The notes under the pieces: generated by a model | Told to the model about the DNA's origin: nothing | What the model saw: only the letters and a program-made list of their open reading frames with translations | Database searches by the model: none | Part shown: positions 35,514-44,292 of the stretch, one piece after another | How the letters are laid out: every line of letters starts with the position of its first letter | Position numbering within the stretch: position 1 is the first letter of the stretch | Program-made: the position numbers and the translations under genes | Source: Chitinivorax sp. PXF-14 | Lineage (GTDB): Bacteria > Pseudomonadota > Gammaproteobacteria > Burkholderiales > SCOH01 | DNA: 64,000 nt | Direction: 5' to 3' | Assembly: GCF_040812015.1 (NCBI RefSeq) | Contig: NZ_JBFNXJ010000008.1 | Span: forward strand, 1-64,000

Positions 35514-35537
35514 CGCTATATTAGATAGTATATTCCG
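35514..35537. promoter_or_regulatory. ModE-like operator D
   Basis: CGCTATAT-N8-ATATTCCG; the left half is consensus-like and the right half agrees at 6 of 8 positions, with the same 24-bp spacing. It overlaps the likely -10 region of the promoter of the DUF2478-to-exbD operon. Confidence 0.65.
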
Positions 35538-35571
35538 CGTCACGACTTGGTCATGACGAGCGAGGATCGAG

Positions 35572-36075
35572 ATGATTGAGCGTCCGGAAATGAAGATCGC
35601 CGCGATTGTCCACCGCGCAGCGCGGCGAAATGCAGATCAGCTGCTTGCGGAATCTGCCATGGCGCTGCGCCGGCACGGTTATCGCGTACGCGGGTTGTTG
35701 CAGACGGATATAGCGCCAAGCGGTGGCATGGGCAAGCGCATGCTGCTCACCGACGTCAGCAATGGCAGGGCCTTCCCGATTTCGCAAGACCTCGGCGTCG
35801 GCTCGGCCGCGTGCTGCGTCGATCCGGGCGGAATTGCCGATGCCAGCGTCGTGCTGCGCGACGCCTTGCATGACAAGGCCGACGTGATCGTCGTCAACCG
35901 CTTTGGCTCGCTCGAAGCGTCAGGGCAAGGCTTGAGCACGGAAATGCTGGCACTGATGAGCGCGGGCATACCGCTCGTTACCGTGGTCGAAGAGCGCTTT
36001 GTCGACGCGTGGCGGTTATTCACTGGCTCGGCGTCGATCGAGCTCGCACCCCGGGCCGGATTGCTGCGTGCCTAG
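35572..36075 (+). CDS. DUF2478 family protein
   Basis: 167 residues of the DUF2478 family, recognised by AAIVHRAARRNADQLLAE, GYRVRGLLQT, CCVDPGGIADASVVL and DVIVVNRFGSLEASGQGLS. The fold looks P-loop/nucleotide-triphosphatase-like, although a clear Walker A is absent. Members are often encoded beside molybdate transport or Mo-enzyme genes, but no function is established. It is the first gene of a run that reaches exbD and sits behind an FNR box and ModE site D. The GAGGATCGAG ribosome binding site supports the start. Confidence 0.85.
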   Translation: MIERPEMKIAAIVHRAARRNADQLLAESAMALRRHGYRVRGLLQTDIAPSGGMGKRMLLTDVSNGRAFPISQDLGVGSAACCVDPGGIADASVVLRDALHDKADVIVVNRFGSLEASGQGLSTEMLALMSAGIPLVTVVEERFVDAWRLFTGSASIELAPRAGLLRA

Positions 36076-36161
36076 CTTGCCAGCGTCGGGCTGCACACGA
36101 CATGGATGGACACGGCTTCAGACGTAGCCGATCCGCAACAGATGCAGGGGAATGAACGGAT

Positions 36162-36956
36162 ATGACCATTGCCGCAATCGATTTTGGCCGCCTCTATCGC
36201 GATCACTTTGCCGCGGCCTCGCATGCGCCCAAGCCGGCGAGCGCCTGGAATTCGCGCGCCAGCGGCATCGGCCTCAAAGACCTGCAGAGCCCCTATGCCG
36301 ACGCGTTCATCGCGCGCATGGATCTGTCGGGGGCAAGTACTCTGCTGGATGTCGGCTGTGGCGCAGGCACGATCTGCCTGCCGCTCGCCAGCAGGCTGCA
36401 GCGGGTCTATGCGCTCGATTACAGCGACGCCATGCTGGGCGTATTGCGGGATCACGCTGCGAGCCTCGCGCTGGGCAACGTCGAGACCCTGCACAAAGCC
36501 TGGGCCGACGATTGGGACGACGTGCCGCCCTGTGACATCGTGGTCGCCTCGCGCTCTACCGTGGTCGAGGACATGGAATCTGCGCTGCGCAAATTGAACG
36601 GCAAGGCCTTGCGCCGCGTCTATCTGACCAACCTGGTCGGCGGCAGCTTCATCGACCCGGCCATACCGGCAATGCTCGGTCGCAAGCAGCCGCCCCTGCC
36701 GGACTACATCTACATCGTGAACATCCTTTACCGCATGGGGGTCCACCCCCGGCTCGATTACATCGAAAGCGACAAGCTGCCGGCCAGCGCCGGCGATTTC
36801 GCGAGCGTGGCCAGGCAGGTGTCGTGGTCACTTGGCGAGTTGTCGGCCGATGAGCTCGACAGGCTGCGCGACTGGCACGCCGGCAGCGCGTCCAGGGTGC
36901 CACCCGCCCCGGCGATGCGCTGGGCCTTCATTTCCTGGGACACGACGCCAGGCTAG
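36162..36956 (+). CDS. Class I SAM-dependent methyltransferase (first)
   Basis: 264 residues with the SAM-binding motif I TLLDVGCGAGTICLPLASRL (about 66-85), motif II ALDYSDAMLGVLRDHA and a post-motif CDIVVASRSTVVEDM. The C-terminal part is not of a family I can name. It is followed by the radical SAM gene (71 bp) and precedes the transporter genes, so a small-molecule methylation step in making a metal ligand is the likely role; the substrate is unknown. An AGGGGAA ribosome binding site precedes the ATG. Confidence 0.8.
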   Translation: MTIAAIDFGRLYRDHFAAASHAPKPASAWNSRASGIGLKDLQSPYADAFIARMDLSGASTLLDVGCGAGTICLPLASRLQRVYALDYSDAMLGVLRDHAASLALGNVETLHKAWADDWDDVPPCDIVVASRSTVVEDMESALRKLNGKALRRVYLTNLVGGSFIDPAIPAMLGRKQPPLPDYIYIVNILYRMGVHPRLDYIESDKLPASAGDFASVARQVSWSLGELSADELDRLRDWHAGSASRVPPAPAMRWAFISWDTTPG

Positions 36957-36992
36957 GCACTTCTCCATCTATCCGAGCATTTTTTTGAATGC

Positions 36993-37016
36993 CGCTATAT
37001 ACGAAACAACACACCG
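36993..37016. promoter_or_regulatory. ModE-like operator E (half-site)
   Basis: CGCTATAT-N8-ACACACCG: a good left half and a weak right half (5 of 8). It ends directly before the GAGGAG ribosome binding site of the radical SAM gene. It could be an internal control point or chance. Confidence 0.35.
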
Positions 37017-37027
37017 AGGAGTGATTC

Positions 37028-38098
37028 ATGCAACCAGTCGTCGACACCCTCGCCGCAACACCGGTGCAGCGAGATCAAATCCACCTGCCAGCGCATTTCG
37101 ATAAACAGGATGTGCTGGAACTCTATCGCCGATCGGCTGATCCGGCGTTCGCCAGTGAGCTCTTCCGGACGGCAAGCCAGTTGCGCGATAGCCATCTCGG
37201 CCAGCTCCCCTGGTGGTCTGCCGGCATCTCTGCCATCACGCCGTGTAAAGTCGAGCCGCTGTGCACCTACTGCACGTTCTTCACCCATCGGGCGGCGGCA
37301 ACGAGCGACATCGTCGCGGCGGCCAAAGCCATCGTCGACATGGGCATCCGCCACCTTCACCTGTCCGGCGGTACGCGGGTGGTGGCCGGCGACGACCCCG
37401 CATCGGGATTCGACGAACGGCTGATCGAGATCGTCGCGGCCATACAGGCCGAGCTGGAAGTGGAGATCGAGGTCAACGTCGGGCCATCCCTGACGCGCGA
37501 CGGCGTGCGCACCCTGAAAGCGCTGGGCGTGGCCGCCATCACCAGCTCGCTGGAGATGCTGAATCCGGCCGTATTTGCGCGCTTCAAGCCCGGCGACAGC
37601 CTGAGCGGCCGCATCCGCCTGATGGAAATCTGCGAGGAAGAAGGCATGCCCATCCGCTCGATGATGCTGGTCGGGCTGGAAGATACCGACGAAGACCGGA
37701 TCGACCACCTGTTGTTCCTGCGCCGTTTCTCGATGCTGCGCCACCTGCGCCTGTCGCGCTACATGCCGTTTCCCGGTGCTTCCGCCGGGGGCGTGCGCTG
37801 CTCGCCGTGGCCGATCGCCAGGCTGACGGCGATTGCCCGGCTGATGTTCCCGTCCATCGATCTGGGCCTCGCCGCCGGCAACAGCCCGGATGACATCGCG
37901 CTGTGGTGGCTTGCCGGCGGCGGCAACCAGGTGCTCGGCGCCAGCGCCTCGATGAAGGACCCCCGCAGCAAGCAGGGTAGCGAAGCACGCTCCATCTCGG
38001 TGGGAGAGCGCATCGTTGTCCACGACAACATGCGCCAGATCACTCGTTACTTGGGCGAGCTTGGCTTGACGCCGACATTCACACCCGTAAACAACTGA
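37028..38098 (+). CDS. Radical SAM enzyme of the HmdB/BioB-like type
   Basis: 356 residues. The cluster-binding motif is CKVEPLCTYC (Cys73, Cys79, Cys82), CX5CX2C instead of the usual CX3CX2C; this spacing is known from HmdB (HcgA), which builds the FeGP cofactor of [Fe]-hydrogenase. The rest follows a BioB-like barrel: HLHLSGGTRVV, EVEIEVNVGPSLTRDGV, SLEMLNPAVFARFKPGDSL (SAM-contact region) and RSMMLVGLEDTDEDRI. No [Fe]-hydrogenase gene is present. It lies between a methyltransferase and a TonB receptor gene, so synthesis of a small heterocyclic metal ligand is inferred. A GAGGAG ribosome binding site supports the start. Confidence 0.85.
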   Translation: MQPVVDTLAATPVQRDQIHLPAHFDKQDVLELYRRSADPAFASELFRTASQLRDSHLGQLPWWSAGISAITPCKVEPLCTYCTFFTHRAAATSDIVAAAKAIVDMGIRHLHLSGGTRVVAGDDPASGFDERLIEIVAAIQAELEVEIEVNVGPSLTRDGVRTLKALGVAAITSSLEMLNPAVFARFKPGDSLSGRIRLMEICEEEGMPIRSMMLVGLEDTDEDRIDHLLFLRRFSMLRHLRLSRYMPFPGASAGGVRCSPWPIARLTAIARLMFPSIDLGLAAGNSPDDIALWWLAGGGNQVLGASASMKDPRSKQGSEARSISVGERIVVHDNMRQITRYLGELGLTPTFTPVNN

Positions 38099-38114
38099 CA
38101 AACAAGGGAATCTG

Positions 38115-40337
38115 ATGCGCAGTTCACATCAACCAACAGCTCTCGCGGTAGCCATCGCCGCCATCTATGCCATGACGCCGGGGCTCGGCTGGGCTGCCGA
38201 CGCCGTGTTGCCGGAAGTCACCGTCAATGGCGCGCCGTCCGACGGCAAAGTGTTCACCTCCGACCCGCAGCCGACACCCAAGAGCAGCATCGGCAAGGCC
38301 GGCCTGACTCTGTTTGGCGGCCCGGCCCAGACCAGCCTCTATGCGCCGATGAATCAGCTGCCCTCGACCATCGTCGAAAGCCCCGATCCGTATGGTCTGA
38401 GCTTGACGCGGAACATCAACATCCGTGGCAAGGGCGATTTTCACGTCACCCGCAACGTCGAAGGCCTGCCACTGTCCGGGATCGTCGGCGGCGCCGATCT
38501 GTTTGACCTGGAAAACGTCGAGCAGCTCGAGGTCTATCGTGGCGGCATCGCGGCAAACCAGGGCTTGGGCGTGTCCAACGCAACCGGTGTGGTCAATCAG
38601 CAATTGCTCGCCCCGCGCAACCGTTTCGGCGTCTTGGGCAAGCAGGCCGTCGGCTCGTACGACTTCCGCCGCACCTTTGTACGCCTGGACTCGGGCACGC
38701 TCGCCAGCAGCGGCACCCGCGCCTTCCTGTCAGCCTCCAACAGCGCCAGCGACAAATGGAAAGGCGGCGGTGACACGATGCGCAACAACGCCATGCTGGG
38801 CATCAGCCAGCAGCTGGGCGAGCGCGTCCAGGTGGACCTCGACATGGTCTACAACAAGTTCAAGGGGAACACCTATCGTTCCTTGAGCTATGCCCAGCTG
38901 CAGTCGCTGAGCGACAACTACAAGTATGACTACAACACCTCGCTGACGGGCAACGCCGCCGCCGACGTCAACTATTACGATTTCAACCGTGCCCAGTATG
39001 AAAACTACGCGGCACTGGCCAATATCGACGTCAAATTGTCGGACTCGCAACATCTCCTGCTGAAGCCCTACTACTGGAAAGACAACGGGATCTCGTATTC
39101 CGCCAGCGGATCGACCGTGCAGATCTGGCATCAGCAGAACGACAACGTCGGCAGCGTGCTCGAATACCAGGGGCGCTATGGCGTGGGCACGGAGCTCATC
39201 GCGGGCTACTGGTTCCAGGCGATGCAGCCGCCCCCGCCGCCGACAGACCAGATGAAATACACGGTCAATGCCAATGGTGGCCTGACCTACGCAGGCTGGG
39301 CAACGCTGGCCAAGATCGATCGCTTCAAATTCAGCAGCCCTTACGTCCAGGCGACCCAGAACATCGGCCAGACGATCGTCAGCGGTGGGCTGCGCTATAT
39401 GGATCTCGGCGCGCCGCAGATGCGTTACTACAAGACCGCCGGGCTGCCCGACGTCTCGTATGACCAGATCTGGGGGTACAACCCGACGCTGGATGCCAAT
39501 GCCGCCGTCGCGGCAAAACATCATCGGGCGCTGCTGCCCAATATTGGGGTGCGCCAGGAAATCAGCTCGGCATGGAGCGCCAGCGCGTCCTATAGCCGCA
39601 AGTTCGGTCGCCCGGACTGGGGGCCGCAAGCCAGCAACTACATCAGCAATGAAGCTGCGTTTGTTGCCAAGGGTGTGACGCTGCAATCGCTGGTTGATGG
39701 GGTCAAGCCCGAGCTGTCGGATCAGTTCGACATCAGCGTGCCCTACAGGAATGGCGGGCTGACCGTCGTGCCGACGCTGTTCCTGGCGAAAAACCAGAAT
39801 CGCCAGGTGATGGTGGTGGACCCGGCGCTGGGCGGCCTATCCTATTACCGCTCGACCGCGAAGACCACCGGCTACGGCGTCGAGCTGGAAGGCGGGCTCG
39901 ATCTCGGCAGCACCTGGTCGATTTTCGGATCGGGAACACTGGCTTCCGAAACCTACGATCAGGACACGCCGACACTGGCTGGCGGCGCGACGATGGGAAC
40001 CAAGGGCAAGCAGATTCCGAACGCCCCGAAGCTCATGCTCAAGGGCGGCTTCACCTATCGCTGGCAGGACCTCAGCGTGTCGCCGCTCATGCGCTACGTG
40101 GGGTATCGCTATGGCGACTCGACGCAGACCCAGAAGGTGGGCAGCTATTCCGTGTTCGACCTGAACGCCGGTTACGGCTTCAGCAAGGCGGTCCGGCTCG
40201 ACCTGACGGTAGCGAACCTGTTCGACAGGAAATACATCTCGGAGATCTCGACCAACGACTTCAACCTGAATGGCGCAACGGCGTACTATGCCGGCGCACC
40301 GAGAACGGTTGCCGCAACAATCAGCGCGCAGTACTGA
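38115..40337 (+). CDS. TonB-dependent outer-membrane receptor
   Basis: 740 residues with a signal peptide (cleaved about residue 28, GLGWA-ADA), a TonB-box-like LPEVTVNG just after it, a plug domain (about 60-200; RNINIRGKGDFHVTRNVEGL, LEVYRGGIAANQG) and a 22-strand-type barrel ending in an aromatic residue (ISAQY). The ligand cannot be read from sequence. Position 16 bp after the radical SAM gene and before an ABC importer, with TonB-ExbBD in the same run, shows a complete uptake route for a complexed metal. Confidence 0.92.
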   Translation: MRSSHQPTALAVAIAAIYAMTPGLGWAADAVLPEVTVNGAPSDGKVFTSDPQPTPKSSIGKAGLTLFGGPAQTSLYAPMNQLPSTIVESPDPYGLSLTRNINIRGKGDFHVTRNVEGLPLSGIVGGADLFDLENVEQLEVYRGGIAANQGLGVSNATGVVNQQLLAPRNRFGVLGKQAVGSYDFRRTFVRLDSGTLASSGTRAFLSASNSASDKWKGGGDTMRNNAMLGISQQLGERVQVDLDMVYNKFKGNTYRSLSYAQLQSLSDNYKYDYNTSLTGNAAADVNYYDFNRAQYENYAALANIDVKLSDSQHLLLKPYYWKDNGISYSASGSTVQIWHQQNDNVGSVLEYQGRYGVGTELIAGYWFQAMQPPPPPTDQMKYTVNANGGLTYAGWATLAKIDRFKFSSPYVQATQNIGQTIVSGGLRYMDLGAPQMRYYKTAGLPDVSYDQIWGYNPTLDANAAVAAKHHRALLPNIGVRQEISSAWSASASYSRKFGRPDWGPQASNYISNEAAFVAKGVTLQSLVDGVKPELSDQFDISVPYRNGGLTVVPTLFLAKNQNRQVMVVDPALGGLSYYRSTAKTTGYGVELEGGLDLGSTWSIFGSGTLASETYDQDTPTLAGGATMGTKGKQIPNAPKLMLKGGFTYRWQDLSVSPLMRYVGYRYGDSTQTQKVGSYSVFDLNAGYGFSKAVRLDLTVANLFDRKYISEISTNDFNLNGATAYYAGAPRTVAATISAQY

Positions 40338-40347
40338 GGCGGCCGTC

Positions 40348-41412
40348 ATGCTTCGAGAACGCGCGATGGCGACACTTGTCCCGCCGGATGCAGGCTTGCT
40401 GAGGCAGCGGCTCCGCCTCCGCCGCATGCTGCCCTTGCTGGTGGCGGTGCTTGCCATCGCCGTGGTGTCGATGGGGCTCGGCCACTATCCGCTCGCGCCA
40501 GGCGCCGTGCTCGAGGTTCTCTGGTCGGCCTTGACGGGCACCCCGTCGACGCAGCCGCCGGCAGCAGGCAACGTGCTGCTGGCGGTGCGCCTGCCGCGGG
40601 TGCTGGCTGCGCTGCTGGTCGGCGCGAGCCTGGCGGCGGCGGGTGCGGCCTACCAGACCCTGTTTCGCAATCCGCTGGCCTCGCCTGCCCTCCTCGGCGT
40701 GTCTGCCGGGGCGGGCTTCGGTGCGTCGCTGGCGATGCTGCTGCATGGCAGCGCCCTGCTCGTGCAAGGCTCTGCCTTTGCTGGCGGCATCGCCGCCGTG
40801 GCCGCTGCACTGCTCATCGCGAGCCGGCTGGGGCGCGGCTCGGCCCTGGTGCTGATCCTGTCCGGCCTGATCATTTCTGCGCTGTTCCAGGCGCTGACCT
40901 CCTCGCTGAAATACGTCGCCGATCCGCTCGATACCTTGCCGGCGATCGTGTTCTGGCTGCTCGGTGGCCTGGGGCGGGTGTCCATGGCCGATCTGGCGTG
41001 GGCCGCACCGTTCTCGCTGGCCGGGATAGCCATCATGCTGCTGCTGCGTTGGCCGACGCAGGTGCTCGAAGCCGGCGACGAAGAGGCCCGCACGCTGGGG
41101 ATCAGGGTCCAGCCGGTGCGGCTGCTGATGATCGCCGCGGCAACGCTGACCACGGCGGCGGCAGTCAGCATCTCCGGCGTCGTTGGCTGGGTGGGGCTGC
41201 TGGTTCCGCATCTGGCGCGGCTCGTGGTTGGCCCTGCCTACACCGTATTGTTGCCGGCATCGATCCTGACCGGCGCCGGCTACCTGCTGCTGGTGGATGA
41301 TCTCTGCCGTACCGCATTCCGCTTGGAGCTACCGCTCGGCATCGCCACCGCGGTGCTTGGCGCCCCCGTGTTCGTGGCCGTGCTCCTTCGGGCGAGGCGC
41401 CAATGGTCCTGA
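40348..41412 (+). CDS. FecCD/BtuC-type ABC importer permease
   Basis: 354 residues with about ten membrane helices. Family signatures are VLLAVRLPRVLAALLVGASL, AAAGAAYQTLFRNPLASPAL, LGVSAGAGFGASLAML and GVVGWVGLLVPHLARLVVGP. Type II importers carry iron-siderophores, cobalamin or haem, and in Haemophilus influenzae (MolB) molybdate/tungstate. The start at 40348 follows GAGG; a second in-frame ATG lies 18 bp further in. It overlaps the ATPase gene by 10 bp. Confidence 0.93.
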   Translation: MLRERAMATLVPPDAGLLRQRLRLRRMLPLLVAVLAIAVVSMGLGHYPLAPGAVLEVLWSALTGTPSTQPPAAGNVLLAVRLPRVLAALLVGASLAAAGAAYQTLFRNPLASPALLGVSAGAGFGASLAMLLHGSALLVQGSAFAGGIAAVAAALLIASRLGRGSALVLILSGLIISALFQALTSSLKYVADPLDTLPAIVFWLLGGLGRVSMADLAWAAPFSLAGIAIMLLLRWPTQVLEAGDEEARTLGIRVQPVRLLMIAAATLTTAAAVSISGVVGWVGLLVPHLARLVVGPAYTVLLPASILTGAGYLLLVDDLCRTAFRLELPLGIATAVLGAPVFVAVLLRARRQWS

Positions 41413-42167
41413 AAGTAAACGGGCTGACATTCCGCCATGGGCCAGGCCAGGCCGTGCTGCTCGACGGCATCGACCTGGCCGTTGAAGCGGGCCAGGTGCT
41501 GTGTTTGCTCGGGCCCAACGGCTCAGGCAAGACCACCTTGCTGCGCTGCATTATCGGCGGGCTCGCGGCGGAGCGCGGCGACATCCGCATCGACGGCGAA
41601 TCGGACATGGCGCCGCGCCTGCTCGCGCGCAGGCTGGCCTATGTGCCGCAAGCCAGCGGCGACAGCGGCCTGTCTCTGCTCGATACGGTGCTCATGGGGC
41701 GCACCCCGCACCTGCCGGCGCTGGCATTGCCGGGGCGGCACGATATGTCGCTGGCGCTGCACGCCCTGGAGCGTGTCGGCATTGCCCATCTGGCCGCGCG
41801 GCCATTCAACCGTGTCAGCGGCGGCGAGCGCCAGCTGGCCCTGATCGCCCGCGCCCTGGCACAGGCCCCGCGCCTGCTGGTGATGGATGAGCCGACCGCC
41901 AGCCTCGATCTCGGCAATCAGGTGCGCGTGCTGCGCACCATCCGGCATCTGGCCTCGGAGGGCATGGCGGTGCTGGTGAGCTCGCATCAGCCCGAGCACG
42001 CCTTGCTGCTCGATGCGCATGTCGCCGCGCTCCGCGCTGGGCGGATCGTGGCGGCTGGCACGGCGCGCGAGGTGCTGCAGCCGGATACGCTGACCCGCCT
42101 CTACGGCACCCCGATAGACATCGTCGCCCGGCACGGCGTGACGGTGGCTTGTGTTCCACGGCTCTGA
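41403..42167 (+). CDS. ABC importer ATP-binding protein
   Basis: 254 residues with all ABC ATPase motifs: Walker A LLGPNGSGKTTLLRC, Q-loop YVPQASG, signature FNRVSGGERQLALIARAL, Walker B LLVMDEPTASLD, and switch His in LVSSHQPEHAL. It is FecE/BtuD/MolC-like and partners the overlapping permease gene. Confidence 0.95.
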   Translation: MVLKVNGLTFRHGPGQAVLLDGIDLAVEAGQVLCLLGPNGSGKTTLLRCIIGGLAAERGDIRIDGESDMAPRLLARRLAYVPQASGDSGLSLLDTVLMGRTPHLPALALPGRHDMSLALHALERVGIAHLAARPFNRVSGGERQLALIARALAQAPRLLVMDEPTASLDLGNQVRVLRTIRHLASEGMAVLVSSHQPEHALLLDAHVAALRAGRIVAAGTAREVLQPDTLTRLYGTPIDIVARHGVTVACVPRL

Positions 42168-42185
42168 CACGACAGGGATCTCATC

Positions 42186-43211
42186 TTGCTGAAGCAACTC
42201 GTTGTACTGATCATCGTCCTGCTCTGTGCCCAGGCACAGGCGGCGCCGATGCGAACCTTGCAGGACATGGCGGGCGACCGCGTCGAGGTCCCCGTGACGG
42301 TGCGGCGGGTGGCCACCATCGGCGCGGTGCCGGTGCTCAACAGCCTGGTGTTCGCCGTGGGCATGAACAACACGCTGATCAACGGGCTGCCGGACTTCGC
42401 CAGAAAACCGCGCTGGTCGTATCAGGCTGTATTTGCGCCGCAAACCGCCAGCCTGCCCTCGATGCAGAACAGCGACCGCACGGCGAACGTGGAGGCGCTG
42501 CTGCAGGCGGCGCCGGACGCCGTCCTGACCATGGACCGCGCCGGTGCGGAAAGCCTGCGCCGGATGGGCATTCCGGCCATCTACATCGCCTGGCGCCAGC
42601 CGCAGGACGTGAAAGCCGCCGTGCAGTTGCTGGGCTCGCTGTTTGACCAGCCGCAGGCGGCACAACGCTACGCGAGCTACTTCGACGCGACCCTGGCACG
42701 CGTCAGCCGGACCTTGCAGCGAGCCAATCCAGCGCGGCCGCGCGTGCTCTATTTCAGCCCGGCAACGCTCACCCAGCCGCATCTCGTCGCCGAATGGTGG
42801 ATACGCGCCGCCGGCGGAAGCAGCGTGACCGACGACGGCCGCACCATCGAGTCGCGCAGCTTCACGCTGGAACAGATGCTGGCCTGGGATCCGGACATCC
42901 TCATCGTCTCCGGCCATGAAGATGCCGAGGCGATACGCCGCGAACCGCGCTTCGCCGGCATGCGGGCCGTGCGCGCCGGCCGGATCCTGGTCGCGCCCTG
43001 TGCGGCCCATACCTGGGGCAACCGTACCGCCGAACAGCCGCTGACTGTCCTGTGGGCGGCAAAGCATTTCCATCCAGCGCTGTTTGCCGACCTGAATCTG
43101 GAAACGGAAACCCGACGCTTCTATCGCGAGATATTCGGCGTCACCCTGTCCGCCGCCCAGATCAACGAAATACTGGCGGGAGGACCGCGCGGTGCTCCCG
43201 CCCTTCAGTAG
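42186..43211 (+). CDS. Periplasmic metal-complex-binding protein (class III)
   Basis: 341 residues with a signal peptide (MLKQLVVLIIVLLCAQAQA) and the two-lobed BtuF/FhuD/MolA-like fold: RTLQDMAGDRVEVPVTVRRV, ANVEALLQAAPDAVLTMD, then an interlobe helix and LEQMLAWDPDILIVSGHED. The single early Cys lacks a good lipobox, so it is probably soluble. Translation starts at TTG 42186 with GGGAT upstream. It completes the importer encoded just before. Confidence 0.88.
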   Translation: MLKQLVVLIIVLLCAQAQAAPMRTLQDMAGDRVEVPVTVRRVATIGAVPVLNSLVFAVGMNNTLINGLPDFARKPRWSYQAVFAPQTASLPSMQNSDRTANVEALLQAAPDAVLTMDRAGAESLRRMGIPAIYIAWRQPQDVKAAVQLLGSLFDQPQAAQRYASYFDATLARVSRTLQRANPARPRVLYFSPATLTQPHLVAEWWIRAAGGSSVTDDGRTIESRSFTLEQMLAWDPDILIVSGHEDAEAIRREPRFAGMRAVRAGRILVAPCAAHTWGNRTAEQPLTVLWAAKHFHPALFADLNLETETRRFYREIFGVTLSAAQINEILAGGPRGAPALQ

Positions 43212-43244
43212 TGTTTCTTCTTAATGTCGAGAGAGAGGTTGTGT

Positions 43245-44282
43245 ATGGGTTGCTCGAAAGAAAACATCGCACTCGTCGACGCCAGCATGCCGACGTCGGT
43301 TGCCTGGCTGCATGACATCGTTGACGGGTTCAAGGCGTTCCAGGTATTGCGGGCCGGGTTTCAGGCCGGCTTGTTCGACTGGCTGGAACAGCACGGCCCG
43401 GCAAGCAAGGCGGATATCGCCAGTGCCCTGGGCCTGCGCGGCGCGCACCTCGGCGCCTTGCTGCAGACGATGGAGGAGCTGGGCCTGCTGGATTCGAGCG
43501 AAGGCGGCTACTCGCTGGCCGCCGGTATGAGTGCCGTATTGTGCCAAAGCAGCCCATGGTGCCAGGCCGGCGTGCTTGAAGCGCTGCTTAGGCCTGCCAG
43601 CGGCTGGCACGATATGGGGCGGTTCCTGTCCGAAACATGGCAGGCCGCACCGGCGCCGGCCGCGCCCTCGCTCCTGCTGCACCCCTTGTTCGCGGAAGCC
43701 CAGCGGCTGGTTGTGCGCTATGGCCAGCGCCAGCTGGAACGCAGCAGCGACGCGCCGATGCGCACCTTGCTGTGCTTCGACGGCAGCGACGGCCTGTTCG
43801 CGGTCATGCTTTGCCAGCGCTTTCCTGATCTCGACGTCACCATCGTCGTGCAGCCGGAAGCCATCGCCAGCACCGAGGCCGCTGTGGCGACTTGCGGCTT
43901 GGCCGATCGTTGCCGGGTTCAGGCCGGCACGCCGCTCGAATCGCCTGTCGACGGGCAATATGACCAGATCGTGCTGTTCCATAGCCTCTACGCGGTGCGC
44001 AAATCGGTAGCCGCCGCATTGGCCGCCGTCGCGGGCCGGCTCGCGCCCGGCGGCGAGCTGTGCAGCGCCCACTGGTTCTGCCAGGAGGCCTGCAAGGCGG
44101 CACCGGGTGGTTTGCGCGATCTGGACAAGGCCGTGATCACCGATAGCCATCCACTCTGCGGCGTCGAACGTTTCTGCCCGCGCCTGGAAGAAGCGGGCCT
44201 GGCGCAGGCCGAACAAGCCGACCTGGCCGGCGCATTCGGCACTACCAAGCTGCATTTCGCGCGCCGCCCGGCCAGCGCGTGA
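43245..44282 (+). CDS. SAM-dependent methyltransferase with winged-helix N-domain (second)
   Basis: 345 residues (start at 43245, 8 bp after GAGAGAGG; an ATG at 43224 lacks a ribosome binding site). The N-terminal domain resembles O-methyltransferase dimerisation/winged-helix domains: GFKAFQVLRAGFQAGLFDWL, GPASKADIASALGLRGAHLG. The C-terminal Rossmann part has LLCFDGSDGLFAVMLCQRFP and a DQIVLFHSLYAV segment. Such enzymes methylate hydroxyl groups of small molecules. Early cysteines (MGCSKEN) are present. The place between transporter genes and DUF364 suggests action on the same ligand. Confidence 0.8.
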   Translation: MGCSKENIALVDASMPTSVAWLHDIVDGFKAFQVLRAGFQAGLFDWLEQHGPASKADIASALGLRGAHLGALLQTMEELGLLDSSEGGYSLAAGMSAVLCQSSPWCQAGVLEALLRPASGWHDMGRFLSETWQAAPAPAAPSLLLHPLFAEAQRLVVRYGQRQLERSSDAPMRTLLCFDGSDGLFAVMLCQRFPDLDVTIVVQPEAIASTEAAVATCGLADRCRVQAGTPLESPVDGQYDQIVLFHSLYAVRKSVAAALAAVAGRLAPGGELCSAHWFCQEACKAAPGGLRDLDKAVITDSHPLCGVERFCPRLEEAGLAQAEQADLAGAFGTTKLHFARRPASA

Positions 44283-44292
44283 CAGGGTCGCC

